Shown: positions 1 to 12,144, counted from the stretch's first letter. The stretch: 64,000 nucleotides of DNA from Nitrosophilus labii (GCF_014466985.1 NZ_AP022826.1:1-64000), one strand, 5' to 3'. The notes: generated by a model not told the origin, from the letters alone. Numbers and translations are program-made.

Positions 1-120
1 TTCACATTGTGATTTATTTTTTCTAAAATTGATTTTAACTAAATATAGGAAAGTTTTAGATAAAATATTCACATAATTCACATTTTTTTCACAATGTGAA
101 ATTTTTTTTCAAGGGTAGAT
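1..120. promoter_or_regulatory. Region upstream of dnaA with clustered TTCACA motifs (candidate origin part 1)
   Basis: This AT-rich segment carries TTCACA at 1-6, 68-73, 77-82 and 88-93 and its complement TGTGAA at 95-100. The last two form an inverted repeat around one base. DnaA boxes of Campylobacterota are known to share a TTCAC core, so these are candidate DnaA boxes that could serve in initiation and in dnaA autoregulation. The window may begin at base 1 of the deposited chromosome, so the cluster may extend to the left. Function is inferred from motif and position. Confidence 0.5.
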
Positions 121-1431
121 ATGCTTGGAAATCAGATTTTAGATATGTTAAAAGATGAGATAACAAATATAGAGTATGAAAGATATATAAAACAATTAAA
201 ATATGATGAAAAGTCCTCAAAAAGCGATTTTGCAGTATATAAAGCTCCAAATCCTCTTATCGCAAACTGGGTAAAAACAAAATACTCCAAAAAAATAGCC
301 CAACTTTACGAGATTAAAACAGGCGTAAAACCGGAAGTTGAAATAGTTGTTGGAAAATCTGATAAAAAACGAAAAATTATTTCAAAAAAAGAGACTCAAA
401 AGAGTAGCACAAGTACAAAACTAAATCCTTCATACACATTTGAAAATTTTGTTGTGGGAAGTTCAAACCAGTTTGCATATACTGCCGCTTTAAGTGTAGC
501 TGAAAAGCCGGGACAGCTCTACAATCCACTCTTTATTTACGGCGGTGTAGGTCTTGGAAAAACTCATCTTTTACAAGCTATAGGAAATTTTAATCTAGAT
601 AGAGGAAAATCTATCATATATACGACAACAGAACAATTTATGAACGATTTTACTTACCACCTTAGAATGGGAACAATGGAGAGATTTAGAGAAAAGTATA
701 GACAGTGCGATCTGCTTTTGATAGATGATGTACAGTTTCTTAGCAGAAAAGAGCAGACCCAAGAGGAGTTTTTTCACACATTTAACGAACTTCATAACAA
801 ATTAAAACAGATAGTTTTAACAAGCGACAAACATCCAAAACTAATTGCCGGACTTGAAGATAGATTAAAAAGCAGGTTTGAATGGGGTCTCATAGCAGAT
901 ATCCAGCCTCCTGAACTTGAAACAAAAATTGCTATTATAAAGAAAAAATGTGAACTTGATGGAATAAGCCTCGATAATGAAGTTGTAAACTACTTAGCCG
1001 CAAAAATGGATAACAATATTAGAGAAATCGAAGGTATCATCATCAAACTCAACGCATACGCCTCTTTGATGAATCAAAAAATAACACTAGATTTCGCCAA
1101 AAGCGTACTAAAAGAGCAGATCAAAGAGCAGCAAGAAAATATTACTATGGAAGATATCATTAGAGTTGTATCCCAAGAGTTAAACGTAAAACCAAGCGAA
1201 ATAAAAAGCAAATCAAGAAGCCGCCAGATAGTAAACGCAAGAAGAATCGTTATGTATCTAGCCAGAAATCTAACACCAAACTCTATGCCAGCACTTGCGC
1301 AATATTTTGGAATGAAAGATCACACTTCAGTCAGTCATGCTATGAAAAAAATAAATGAAATTATGCAAAAAGATGAAAATTTTAAAGTTCAAATAGAGGA
1401 GCTTACTAACAAAATAAAGCATCAACAGTGA
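121..1431 (+). CDS. dnaA: Chromosomal replication initiator DnaA
   Basis: DnaA binds origin DnaA boxes and uses ATP to open the duplex and recruit the DnaB helicase. The 436-residue product is of usual length. It shows an N-terminal helicase-interaction domain, a variable linker around residues 80-105, an AAA+ domain with Walker A GGVGLGKTH (about 141-149) and Walker B LLLIDD (about 198-203), and the C-terminal DNA-binding signature DHTSVSHAM starting at residue 400. The ATG at 121 follows an AAGGG-type ribosome site. dnaN follows after 170 bp that carry further TTCACA motifs. Identification is secure. Confidence 0.98.
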   Translation: MLGNQILDMLKDEITNIEYERYIKQLKYDEKSSKSDFAVYKAPNPLIANWVKTKYSKKIAQLYEIKTGVKPEVEIVVGKSDKKRKIISKKETQKSSTSTKLNPSYTFENFVVGSSNQFAYTAALSVAEKPGQLYNPLFIYGGVGLGKTHLLQAIGNFNLDRGKSIIYTTTEQFMNDFTYHLRMGTMERFREKYRQCDLLLIDDVQFLSRKEQTQEEFFHTFNELHNKLKQIVLTSDKHPKLIAGLEDRLKSRFEWGLIADIQPPELETKIAIIKKKCELDGISLDNEVVNYLAAKMDNNIREIEGIIIKLNAYASLMNQKITLDFAKSVLKEQIKEQQENITMEDIIRVVSQELNVKPSEIKSKSRSRQIVNARRIVMYLARNLTPNSMPALAQYFGMKDHTSVSHAMKKINEIMQKDENFKVQIEELTNKIKHQQ

Positions 1432-1601
1432 AAATTTGTGAAAAAAACGAATTTATCAAATATTTTCAGAAAGCCCGTTTTTTAGAAACTAACGAACCTT
1501 TTTCACAAATTCAGCAAAAACTACTACTATTTCTAAAATATTTAATAAATATATAGGCATTTTTTATATAAAATTGATAAAGCAAACCCAAAGGAGAAAT
1601 T
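1432..1601. promoter_or_regulatory. dnaA-dnaN intergenic region (candidate origin part 2 and dnaN promoter)
   Basis: The region holds two opposed DnaA-box-like motifs, TGTGAAAAA at 1437-1445 and TTTTTCACA at 1499-1507. It ends in a very AT-rich stretch with a TATA-type box (about 1566-1576) ahead of dnaN. In several Campylobacterota the experimentally studied origin lies between dnaA and dnaN, and in Helicobacter it is bipartite around dnaA. The arrangement here would fit either model. No experimental information can be read from sequence alone. Confidence 0.45.
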
Positions 1602-2669
1602 ATGAAGATCTCTGTCCAAAAAAGTATACTAGAGCAGGTTTTGAGTCAACTACAACCTTTTTTAGAAAAAAAAGATACGAGTCAAATAACTTCGCACGTC
1701 TATATTGAAACAGATGGAACAAACATTACACTAAAAGCCACAGACTATGAAATAGGTCTCAAAACAAAAATTGAAGATGTAGATATTAAAGAAGAAGGAA
1801 AAGCAACGGCTAATGGAAAAAAACTCTTAGATATTGTAAGAATCCTAAAAGATGAAGAAATAGTTTTAGAACAAAAAGAAGACACACTCTTTATAAAACA
1901 GGGACATTCAAAATTCAAATTGCCTATATTTGATCCGCTAGAGTATCCAATCTTCCCACAAATAGACAATAAACCAAATATATCGATTAACAGCGTAGAA
2001 TTTGTTACATCTCTAAAAAAAGTAACACCGGCAATTGATACTAATAACCCTAAATTTGAACTTAATGGAGCTTTGATAGATATAAAAGAGGAGTTCATAA
2101 ATATAGTAGCTACAGATACTAGAAGACTAGCTCTTGTAAAAATTCAAAACTCACCTAAAACAACTTTAGCTTTAATAATTCCTAAAAAAGCTATATTAGA
2201 AATTCAAAAACTCTTTTTAGAAGATATAAATATATTTTATGACGAAACAAATCTTATAATAAAATCTGGAAACTACCTCTTTTTTACAAAACTTATAAAC
2301 GGAAAATTTCCAGATTACGAAAGAATTGTCCCTAAAGATCTTAGATTTCAATTAAACTTACCAAAAGATAAAATGGTAGAAGCGATTAAACAGATAACTA
2401 CCATATCCAACGAAATAAAACTTACATTTTTAAAAGATAGAATCATCTTTAAAAGTCTAAGTGAAGAAAACATTGAAGCACAAACAGAAATAGAGGTTGA
2501 AACTCCTTTTGAAGAAAAATTTGTAATGGCAATAAACAGTAGATATCTTTTGGATTTCTTAGCAAACATAGAAGGCAATGAGTTTCAAATGGGGCTAAAT
2601 GAACCAGAACTTCCATTCTTACTTAAAAACGATAACTTCCTTACTATAATAATGCCTATCGTAATCTAA
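1602..2669 (+). CDS. dnaN: DNA polymerase III sliding clamp (beta subunit)
   Basis: The clamp encircles DNA and tethers the replicative polymerase. The 355-residue product has the usual length and opens with MKISVQKSILEQVL. It retains the family pattern, including NGALIDIKEEFINIVATDTRRLAL in the second domain and a C-terminal end on IMPIVI, close to the canonical MPMRL-type tail that helps form the partner-binding pocket. An AAGGAG ribosome site lies directly upstream of the ATG. It sits in the standard dnaA-dnaN-gyrB order. Confidence 0.97.
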   Translation: MKISVQKSILEQVLSQLQPFLEKKDTSQITSHVYIETDGTNITLKATDYEIGLKTKIEDVDIKEEGKATANGKKLLDIVRILKDEEIVLEQKEDTLFIKQGHSKFKLPIFDPLEYPIFPQIDNKPNISINSVEFVTSLKKVTPAIDTNNPKFELNGALIDIKEEFINIVATDTRRLALVKIQNSPKTTLALIIPKKAILEIQKLFLEDINIFYDETNLIIKSGNYLFFTKLINGKFPDYERIVPKDLRFQLNLPKDKMVEAIKQITTISNEIKLTFLKDRIIFKSLSEENIEAQTEIEVETPFEEKFVMAINSRYLLDFLANIEGNEFQMGLNEPELPFLLKNDNFLTIIMPIVI

Positions 2670-2712
2670 TCGATAATTTAACAAAAAAAAGATATAATCT
2701 ATAAATTTTATA

Positions 2713-2735
2713 AGAGGGCTTTCCCTCTATTTTCT
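2713..2735 (+). terminator. Small hairpin between dnaN and gyrB (possible attenuator)
   Basis: A perfect 6-bp stem, AGAGGG (2713-2718) with CCCTCT (2723-2728) and a CTTT loop, is followed by ATTTTCTC. The stem is short for a strong intrinsic terminator. It may only reduce read-through from dnaN into gyrB. Confidence 0.35.
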
Positions 2736-2746
2736 CAAAGAGGTAA

Positions 2747-5064
<2,318 letters not shown>

Positions 5065-5065
<1 letters not shown>

Positions 5066-6525
5066 TGCTCTATTCTCAAGAGATTGAAAGGGATGCGAGA
5101 TTTAAGCTTGCACTTAGGATAGGTATCCCTATCCTCGTTTTGGTTTCAGTTATAATATTTGTAATATTTAAAGACGGAAGATTTAATCTTTTTAACCTCT
5201 CTTTACTATTATTGACAATTTTTTCTTCGATATATTTTATTTTTTTTATGATTTATGAGGGACTTTCTCAAAAAATCACAGATCCAATTTCCAAAGCTTT
5301 TAATAGAGAGACTATACTAAAATATTTACAAAAAGATCTATCCACAAAAGATCCGTATAGCATAATCTTGATATCTATAGATAATTTAACCGATATAAAC
5401 GAAAGATATGGTATAGAAAAGGGTGATAAGGTTTTAGAAAAATTTGCCGAAATAATTGACAACTATTTTAAAAAGAGATATGGCAAAGTTCCTATAGGAC
5501 ACTATAAAGGCGGAGAATTTCTAATAGGAGTACAAAATGTCCAAGAAAGTATAAAATTTTTTTTAGACGAATTTATAAAAAGATACGATAGAACAAAAAT
5601 AGATGATATAGATATAAAGATTTTTGCAACCTTGACGGATAAAAACTATAGTAAAGATATAAAAAAAGTAGTAGAGTATCTATATCAGTTATATACGGAT
5701 TATCAGTATATACCAAAATCAAAAAGAGTTTTAATAGCACAAAAGAAAAATATAGAAGCCAATAAATTTGAAAAATTTATAATAGATACAGTTGAAAATA
5801 AAAGTCTCTCTATAAGATTTCAACCATCTTTTAATCTGAAAACTTTGAGATTTGATCTTATTGAGATAATTGTAAAACTTATCGACAAAGATGGTTCTAT
5901 CATACATCCTAGCCAATTTATCCCCGTTATTAATAGACTTGGATTTGAAAAGAGATTTGATCAGATTTTAATAGAGAAAGTATTAAAGACTATAGAAGAA
6001 GATAAATTGCCTAAAAATATATATTATAGTTTTAATTTATCCCCTTTTTCTATTAGAGATAAAAAATTTACTGAAGATATAAAAAAGATTTTCAGTAAAT
6101 TTGATGTTCCAAAAAACTCTATAGTAATAGAACTTTTTGAAAATAGACTCTATAAAGATATAGATTATTACAAGCATGTTTTAGATATATATAAAAAGAT
6201 GGGATTTAAAATATCTTTTGATAATTTTGGTTCACTAAATGCTTCATTTGAATATATAAAAGAGATAGAAGTTGATTTTATACACTTTGACAAATATTAT
6301 ACGAAAATGATAAAAGATAAGATATATCATAATCTTTTAAAAAGTTGGGTGAATTTTTTTGAAGAGATAGGTACTAAAACGGTTATTAAATTTATAGATG
6401 ATAAGAATATGATAGAACTTTTTAAAAATATAGGTGTTGATTATATTCAAGGATATGCTGTTGCAAATCCTCTTTCATCAGAAGAACTAAAAAGATTTTT
6501 GGAGGATAAGTATGAAATACGGTGA
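5065..6525 (+). CDS. Membrane protein with degenerate GGDEF and EAL domains
   Basis: Two transmembrane segments (about residues 17-36 and 43-64) precede a GGDEF-like and an EAL-like domain in 486 residues. Both look catalytically dead. The GGDEF signature reads KGGEF at 148-152. The EAL position reads E267-I-I, DDFG reads DNFG (386-389), and the VAEGVE stretch has become IKFIDDK. Such proteins can act as c-di-GMP or protein sensors rather than enzymes; that is inference here. I chose the ATG at 5065 over a TTG one codon earlier because it overlaps the gyrB stop. queF begins 14 bp before its end, so gyrB, this gene and queF look like one unit. Confidence 0.85.
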
Positions 6526-6901
6526 AAAAGAGATTAAAGAGTTTGAACCTAAAAAAGATCTTGAAATTTGGCCTAATAAACATAAAAAAAATTACAAAAT
6601 AAGCATAACATTACCCGAATTTACTTGTCTTTGTCCAAGAAGCGGCTATCCAGACTTTGCAACTATTTATCTAGAGTATATTCCTGATGAGTGGGTAGTG
6701 GAGTTAAAAGCAATAAAACTATATATCAACTCTTTTAGAGATAGATACATCTCTCATGAAGATAGCGCAAATGAGATTTTTGATACTCTTTTTGATAAGA
6801 TAAAACCAAAATGGATGAAAATTACAGCTGATTTTAATCCAAGAGGAAACGTTCATACCGTTATAGAGATAGATAGTGATAAAATAGAAAAAATAAAATA
6901 G
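6512..6901 (+). CDS. queF: NADPH-dependent 7-cyano-7-deazaguanine (preQ0) reductase, QueF type I
   Basis: QueF reduces the nitrile of preQ0 to the amine preQ1 in queuosine synthesis for tRNA. The 129-residue protein is the short, single-domain form. The motif FTCLCPRSGYPDFA contains the cysteine that forms the thioimide adduct (C41 by alignment with the LCP motif) and the catalytic aspartate D48. The NADPH-binding motif appears as ELKAIKLYI. A GGAGG ribosome site lies inside the end of the upstream gene. No other queuosine genes are visible nearby. Confidence 0.93.
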   Translation: MKYGEKEIKEFEPKKDLEIWPNKHKKNYKISITLPEFTCLCPRSGYPDFATIYLEYIPDEWVVELKAIKLYINSFRDRYISHEDSANEIFDTLFDKIKPKWMKITADFNPRGNVHTVIEIDSDKIEKIK

Positions 6902-6964
6902 ATTTTAATTTAAAATGATTATAATGTATTAAATATTTTTTGCTTTTTATTTTAAAGGTTTTGA

Positions 6965-9031
6965 ATGATTAAAAATATAGTTGTTTTTATATTTTTAATT
7001 ACGTTTATTTTTGCAGACAGTGATTTAAATATTGAAGAAGATTTTTTAAAAACTTTAAATGAAATTAGTGAGATAGCTACAAAAGAGAAACTAAATATAG
7101 ACAAAACTCCTTCTACTGTTACGGTTATAAGAAGAGATGTTATTTTAAAAAGCGGGGCTAAAAATCTGTTTGAAATATTGGATTTGGTTCCCGGCATAGA
7201 AACTTCAATGAGTTCAAGCGGAAAAAAACAGATTATTGTTAGAGGAAATAAAAGCAAATATAGAGATAAAATAAAACTTCTAATTAACGGTATTGACGTG
7301 ACAAATAATCTTTATAGCAATCAGTTTTATTATTACAATTTTCCCGCTTTTTTAATTAAAAGAATAGAAATAGCAAAAACTCCAGATTCTATACTTTACG
7401 GAAGTAACGCATTTATGGGTGTAATAAACGTAATTACGCTTGATGAAGATGAAAAATCAAGTTTTTTTATAGATACTTCCGATAAAAAGAGATATCAACT
7501 CTCTCTGTTTGAAAAAATTGATTTTGATGATAATCCGCTTTTGTTGGATATGCACTATTACTATTCAAAACCTAAAATTTTATCTGATAAGACTGTAAAA
7601 GTGGATCTTTATACGCATGATTTTTCAATTTTTAGAGATGAACAAGTTGCCGATACTTTAGAAAAAAATTTCGGAATTGGTTTATTATGTAAGAAAGAAA
7701 ATTTAACATTGGATTATAGATTGCAATATTATGAAAAAGGCAGTTTTTTTGGAATTTCAAATATTCCTTCGTTAAAAGATGATAAAAAAGTCAAATTTAC
7801 TCATCAATATCTGGTTTTTAAACATAAAAACATAAAAAACGATAATTTAAAAATTTATATTGAGGGAGGTATAAAAAATTATATATGGAAAGGCGAATAT
7901 AGAACTATGCCTTATGATTTGAACCCTTCTTATGATCCTGAAAAAGATTTGATAGTTGGTGGAAAAATCGACGAGCTTGAATATTTTTTAAAATCTGATT
8001 TGAAATATTTAAATCAAAATCACAATGTAACTCTTGGATTTTTATTAAAGTATGCTAAACCTAGAGATTCATACTATATACAGTATGTAGAATATTTCGG
8101 CGATATAAAAAATCAATATAATTTAGGACCGTATGGAGAACATTTAAGAGGTGATTTAAATGTTTTAAAAGAGGGAATCGATAGAAAAATATTTGCTTTA
8201 TATTTAGAAGATTTATATGAAATCAACAAAAAATTTTCTTTAATTAGCGGTATTAGATTTGATAAATTTAGTGATTTTGGTTCAAATTATTCATATAAAC
8301 TTGGTTCGGTTTATAATTTAGACAAAAAAAACAGTTTTAAAATGATGTATAACCACTCTTTTAGAGCGCCTTCATGGGTAGAGTTGTATTCAAATGCATA
8401 TTTTGAATTTAGAGGAAACGACTCTTTAAAACAAGAAAAAATTGATGTGATAGAGTTTGATTTTATTCACAGATTTTCAGAACGTGATATTTTAAAACTT
8501 AACATATACTATCAAAAAAACATAGACTCAATTCAAAGAGTTTATGATGAAACAAGAGGAAAACAGTATTATGACAATATAGGAAATATAGAAGGAAAAG
8601 GTGTTGAGTTTAGTTATAAGAAAGTTATTAATGAAAACTCAAATTTTTACGGAAGTTTTAGTTATAACCATATAAATACTCCATTAAATCTAGGTTTAAA
8701 TGGAACAAGAGAATATTTAGTAAAAGGTTATTTAGATTATGAAATAACGGATAATTTAAACTCATTTACGCTGATAAAATATGGTAGTGAGATTGAAACA
8801 CCAGATATTATAAAAAATATAGAATCATATACAACGGTAGATCAAATTTTTACATATAAAAAGAAAAATATTACTCTTCAATTGGGCGTAAAAAATGTAT
8901 TTAATCAGAAAAAATATTACTGGATTGAACCAACTGACATTGTTGCAAACAGATATATGTTTGTTCCTTTAAATGCTCGTATTCCAGATGTAGGAAGAGA
9001 GCTTTTTGTCTCATTTTCAAAGAGTTGGTAA
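6965..9031 (+). CDS. TonB-dependent outer-membrane receptor
   Basis: The 688-residue product begins with a signal peptide (MIKNIVVFIFLITFIFA) and a plug domain. The plug contains TPSTVTVIRRDVI, the LDLVPGIET segment and a VRGNKSKYRDKIKLLINGI segment. The long remainder has the alternating aromatic pattern of a 22-strand barrel. It ends on FVSFSKSW, an aromatic outer-membrane end. Substrate cannot be predicted. The next gene overlaps its stop by one base (TAATG) and encodes a YfiR-like protein, followed by a PAS-GGDEF-EAL enzyme. This suggests a sensory or signalling role rather than simple uptake. Confidence 0.88.
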   Translation: MIKNIVVFIFLITFIFADSDLNIEEDFLKTLNEISEIATKEKLNIDKTPSTVTVIRRDVILKSGAKNLFEILDLVPGIETSMSSSGKKQIIVRGNKSKYRDKIKLLINGIDVTNNLYSNQFYYYNFPAFLIKRIEIAKTPDSILYGSNAFMGVINVITLDEDEKSSFFIDTSDKKRYQLSLFEKIDFDDNPLLLDMHYYYSKPKILSDKTVKVDLYTHDFSIFRDEQVADTLEKNFGIGLLCKKENLTLDYRLQYYEKGSFFGISNIPSLKDDKKVKFTHQYLVFKHKNIKNDNLKIYIEGGIKNYIWKGEYRTMPYDLNPSYDPEKDLIVGGKIDELEYFLKSDLKYLNQNHNVTLGFLLKYAKPRDSYYIQYVEYFGDIKNQYNLGPYGEHLRGDLNVLKEGIDRKIFALYLEDLYEINKKFSLISGIRFDKFSDFGSNYSYKLGSVYNLDKKNSFKMMYNHSFRAPSWVELYSNAYFEFRGNDSLKQEKIDVIEFDFIHRFSERDILKLNIYYQKNIDSIQRVYDETRGKQYYDNIGNIEGKGVEFSYKKVINENSNFYGSFSYNHINTPLNLGLNGTREYLVKGYLDYEITDNLNSFTLIKYGSEIETPDIIKNIESYTTVDQIFTYKKKNITLQLGVKNVFNQKKYYWIEPTDIVANRYMFVPLNARIPDVGRELFVSFSKSW

Positions 9032-9561
9032 TGAAAAAAATAGTTGTTTTTTTAATACCCATTTTGTTGTTAGCTAACAGTTTAGATAAAAAGATTGTGG
9101 AGCTTGAATCTAAAATATACCCAAAAATTATTTTTTTAGATTATAAAATAGAAAAAAAACTAGTCGATAATGAAGTACTAATTCATATAATATACGATAC
9201 AAAATATCATAAAACCATAGCAGAGTTTTTTAAAGATATATTGGATAATAAAATAATATACAATAAAAAGTTTAATGTTAAACTTGTTAGTTATCAAGAG
9301 TCGCTTAAAGAAGTACCAACAGCCTATATAGTCGTCTTGAAAAAGGATAACGTAGAAAATATCGAACCTAAATTTCGCAAAAACGGAAGATTAATTTTTA
9401 GTTTTAAAGATGATAATATAAAATACTCTCTGGTATCTCTATTTTTTGGAGCTAAAGTACTTCCAATAGTAAATCTAAAATTGTTAAAAGAATATGGAAT
9501 AGAACTAAAACCTATAATATTTAAAGTAGCAGAAATTTACAATGAGAATGATAAACTTTAA
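9031..9561 (+). CDS. Exported YfiR-like (DUF4154-type) protein
   Basis: A signal peptide (MKKIVVFLIPILLLANS) is followed by about 155 residues in the pattern of YfiR/DUF4154 proteins: KIIFLDYKI near the start, a central YIVVL strand, and the end motif INLKLLKEYGIELKP. In Pseudomonas, YfiR is a periplasmic repressor of the diguanylate cyclase YfiN. The start at the ATG 9031 is preferred over an upstream TTG because it overlaps the receptor stop codon. The next gene, a membrane GGDEF-EAL enzyme, overlaps the end of this gene by 20 bp, which supports a partner role. Family assignment is by pattern only. Confidence 0.65.
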   Translation: MKKIVVFLIPILLLANSLDKKIVELESKIYPKIIFLDYKIEKKLVDNEVLIHIIYDTKYHKTIAEFFKDILDNKIIYNKKFNVKLVSYQESLKEVPTAYIVVLKKDNVENIEPKFRKNGRLIFSFKDDNIKYSLVSLFFGAKVLPIVNLKLLKEYGIELKPIIFKVAEIYNENDKL

Positions 9562-11908
9562 TTCACTTATTATAAAAATATTAATAGTAATATTTTTAAT
9601 AATCTCTATCTTTTTTCTATACAATCTTTTTAACCTGAAATTAGCAAAAGAGTCTTTGGAAAATATGGAAAATAGCAGAGTAGAATCTATTATAGAAAAT
9701 GAGATTTCCATATTGAAAGACTCAATATATTTTGATTTTGAGGAGCCTATAAAAGATAGTTTAAATAGAATATTTCTTCACTTAAATAATTTAAAAGGAA
9801 TATATTTAAAAAACTATATTACTAAAAAAGAGTATAAATTATTTAGAGATTCTAAAAACCCTTTTATCTCAAAAAATAGTAATCTAATATATAAAAAATT
9901 TAAAATTTATAATGATAAAGAAGAGATCGCAGAGATTGAAGTTGCTTATGAAAATCTTTATTCAAAAGAGTTTTTTATAAAATATAAAAATGCTCTATTT
10001 TTTACTTTAATTATCTTTTTAACTATTTTATTATTTTTATTTATATATTTATATAGAAAAATCAAGGCAATATATATTTTGGCCAATGATTTAAAAAATA
10101 TAGACCCTAACAATCCAAAGATTCTTAAAACTATGGATAGATATTTTGAAATAGTTCTAATTGTAAACTCTATAAATAGCTTTTTGCTTAAGTTAAAAGA
10201 TAGCAGTGAAATTTCAAAAAGACTATATAGAAAGCTTATTGAAAAACAGAATCACTTAGAAGATGCTCAAAGATTAGCTCATATAGGAAGTTGGGAATAT
10301 ATTCCAGAAAAAAATAGATTCTTTGTAAGTAAAGAGTTTTTTAGATTGATAGGATTTAAAAAAGATGAAAAAATCAATTGGCAGATTTTTTTAAAAAAAA
10401 TCCCAAGCGATGACAGAAAGATTTTTGAAGATAAAATAAAAATAGCTTTACAGAACGGTTCAAAATTTGATTTTATTCATAAAATAATGAATAAATATGG
10501 AAAAATAAAATATTTAAAAACGGAGGCAAAAGTTAAAAAACATAAAAATAACCCTACTAAAATTCTTGGTATTAGTATGGATATAACAGAAGAGATGGAA
10601 GCTAAAAAGAAAGTCGAATTTTTAGCTTATCATGATACGCTTACTCTTTTACTAAATAGAACCGCTTTTTTGGAAAGAATGGATTTTTTTATAAAACTGT
10701 CTAAAAGAAAAAATCTAAAGTTTGCAATTTTGTATATAGACCTAGATAATTTTAAATATATAAACGATACTTTTGGACATACGGTAGGAGATGAGCTTTT
10801 AGTTATAGTATCAAAAATATTAAAAAATATTCTAAGAGAATCTGATGTTATAGCAAGAGTAGGAGGAGATGAATTTATTATACTTTTACCTTTTATCAAT
10901 AATAAAGATGATATAGAAAAGATATCAAAAAAGATTATTAATAGTATTTCAAAAGAGTACAACATTAAAAACTACGTTTTTAATGTAACTTGTAGTATAG
11001 GAATATCTACATTTCCAGATGATAGTTTAGATGCCGAAGAGTTGATCAAATATGCAGATACTGTGATGTACGAATCCAAAAAAAATGGAAAAAACAGATA
11101 TAACTTTTTTGATGTTTCTATTAAAAAAAGTATGGAAAACTATCATGAGATTACAAAAGATTTAAAAGAAGCACTGAAAAAAGATAATGAAATCAGACTC
11201 TATTTTCAACCAAAAATCTCATTAACATATAGAGAGATTGTTAGTGCAGAAGTGTTATCTAGATGGATGCATCCTATTAAAGGATTAATGTATCCAAATG
11301 AATATATCCATATTGCAGAAAATAGTAATTTAATTATTGAATATGACAATTACATAATCGAAAAAAGTTTTGCACAGATAAAAGAGTGGGAAAATTCTGA
11401 GTTTAGCCTTTTATCTTTATCTGTAAATATTTCGGCAAGACAGTTTAAAAGTAAAGAGTTTTTATCAAAAATAGAAGAACTGTTAAAAGTTTATAAAATA
11501 GATCCGAAAAAAATAGAGTTTGAAATAACTGAAACTTTAGCAATGGACAATATCGAAAACAGTATTGAGATACTTGAAAAAATCAAGAAATTGGGATTTA
11601 AAATATCAATAGATGATTTTGGTTCAGGATATTCATCTTTAAACTATTTAAAGAGATTGCCTTATGATACCATTAAAATAGATAGAGAATTTATAAAAGA
11701 TTTACATATAGACAATGATGATATCATCATAACAAAATTGATTGTACAACTAGCAAAAACACTAAATAAAAAAGCAGTTGCAGAAGGTGTGGAAATAGAT
11801 GAACATATAAAGATTTTAAAGTCTATAGGCTGCGATTTTGTACAAGGATACTATTTTGCTAAACCTATGGATAAAGAAGATTTTTTAGACTATGTAAAAA
11901 ATTTTTAA
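9542..11908 (+). CDS. Membrane sensor with PAS, GGDEF and EAL domains (intact c-di-GMP enzyme)
   Basis: The 788-residue protein has a transmembrane helix near residues 9-28, a periplasmic segment of about 120 residues, a second helix near 152-172, a PAS domain (AHIGSWEY onward, about 245-350), a GGDEF domain with intact GGDEF at 441-445, and an EAL domain. The EAL motif reads EVL (570-572), a common active variant, and DDFGSGYSS and VAEGVE are conserved. It could therefore both make and degrade c-di-GMP. The overlap with the YfiR-like gene suggests the periplasmic segment is regulated by it. A hydrophobic start and the 20-bp overlap support the ATG at 9542. Confidence 0.9.
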   Translation: MRMINFNSLIIKILIVIFLIISIFFLYNLFNLKLAKESLENMENSRVESIIENEISILKDSIYFDFEEPIKDSLNRIFLHLNNLKGIYLKNYITKKEYKLFRDSKNPFISKNSNLIYKKFKIYNDKEEIAEIEVAYENLYSKEFFIKYKNALFFTLIIFLTILLFLFIYLYRKIKAIYILANDLKNIDPNNPKILKTMDRYFEIVLIVNSINSFLLKLKDSSEISKRLYRKLIEKQNHLEDAQRLAHIGSWEYIPEKNRFFVSKEFFRLIGFKKDEKINWQIFLKKIPSDDRKIFEDKIKIALQNGSKFDFIHKIMNKYGKIKYLKTEAKVKKHKNNPTKILGISMDITEEMEAKKKVEFLAYHDTLTLLLNRTAFLERMDFFIKLSKRKNLKFAILYIDLDNFKYINDTFGHTVGDELLVIVSKILKNILRESDVIARVGGDEFIILLPFINNKDDIEKISKKIINSISKEYNIKNYVFNVTCSIGISTFPDDSLDAEELIKYADTVMYESKKNGKNRYNFFDVSIKKSMENYHEITKDLKEALKKDNEIRLYFQPKISLTYREIVSAEVLSRWMHPIKGLMYPNEYIHIAENSNLIIEYDNYIIEKSFAQIKEWENSEFSLLSLSVNISARQFKSKEFLSKIEELLKVYKIDPKKIEFEITETLAMDNIENSIEILEKIKKLGFKISIDDFGSGYSSLNYLKRLPYDTIKIDREFIKDLHIDNDDIIITKLIVQLAKTLNKKAVAEGVEIDEHIKILKSIGCDFVQGYYFAKPMDKEDFLDYVKNF

Positions 11909-11910
11909 AG

Positions 11911-12006
11911 ACCCCTCCCCAGATACCCGCGGCACACAGTTCCAAGAGGTGCTCTGCTGCGTTCCCGCCCTGAAGCTTTGCCTCTTGAAACTGTTGCACG
12001 GGTCTG
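11911..12006 (-). ncRNA. ffs: Signal recognition particle RNA, small bacterial type
   Basis: Read on the minus strand, the segment contains the SRP core CAGGGCGGGAACGCAGCAG, the asymmetric loop bound by Ffh. It is enclosed by a long stem in which CAGTTTCAAGAGG pairs with CCTCTTGGAACTG and ACCCG pairs with CGGGT. The RNA brings ribosomes making membrane proteins to FtsY. The exact ends are uncertain by several bases. It lies about 45 bp downstream of tRNA-Ser on the same strand and could be co-transcribed with it. A T-rich tract follows the 3' end. Confidence 0.85.
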
Positions 12007-12050
12007 AAGAGGAGCAGTGAAAACTCAAAAAGCTCTCAATGCTCCTCTCC

Positions 12051-12141
12051 TGGCGGAGAGAGTGGGATTCGAACCCACGAAGGGCTGTTAACCCTTACAC
12101 GCGTTCCAGGCGTGCGCCTTCAACCACTCGGCCATCTCCCC
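12051..12141 (-). tRNA. tRNA-Ser (GGA)
   Basis: A 91-nt class II tRNA with a long variable arm. The acceptor GGGGAGA pairs with TCTCTCC, the T-loop contains GGTTCGAATCC, and the anticodon loop is CTGGAAC (anticodon GGA). CCA is encoded. Confidence 0.96.
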
Positions 12142-12144
12142 ATA

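Noticed and set aside
6952-7257. Minus-strand frame of 101 codons at the receptor start
   Set aside because: It lies opposite the signal peptide and plug of the TonB-dependent receptor and has no support of its own.
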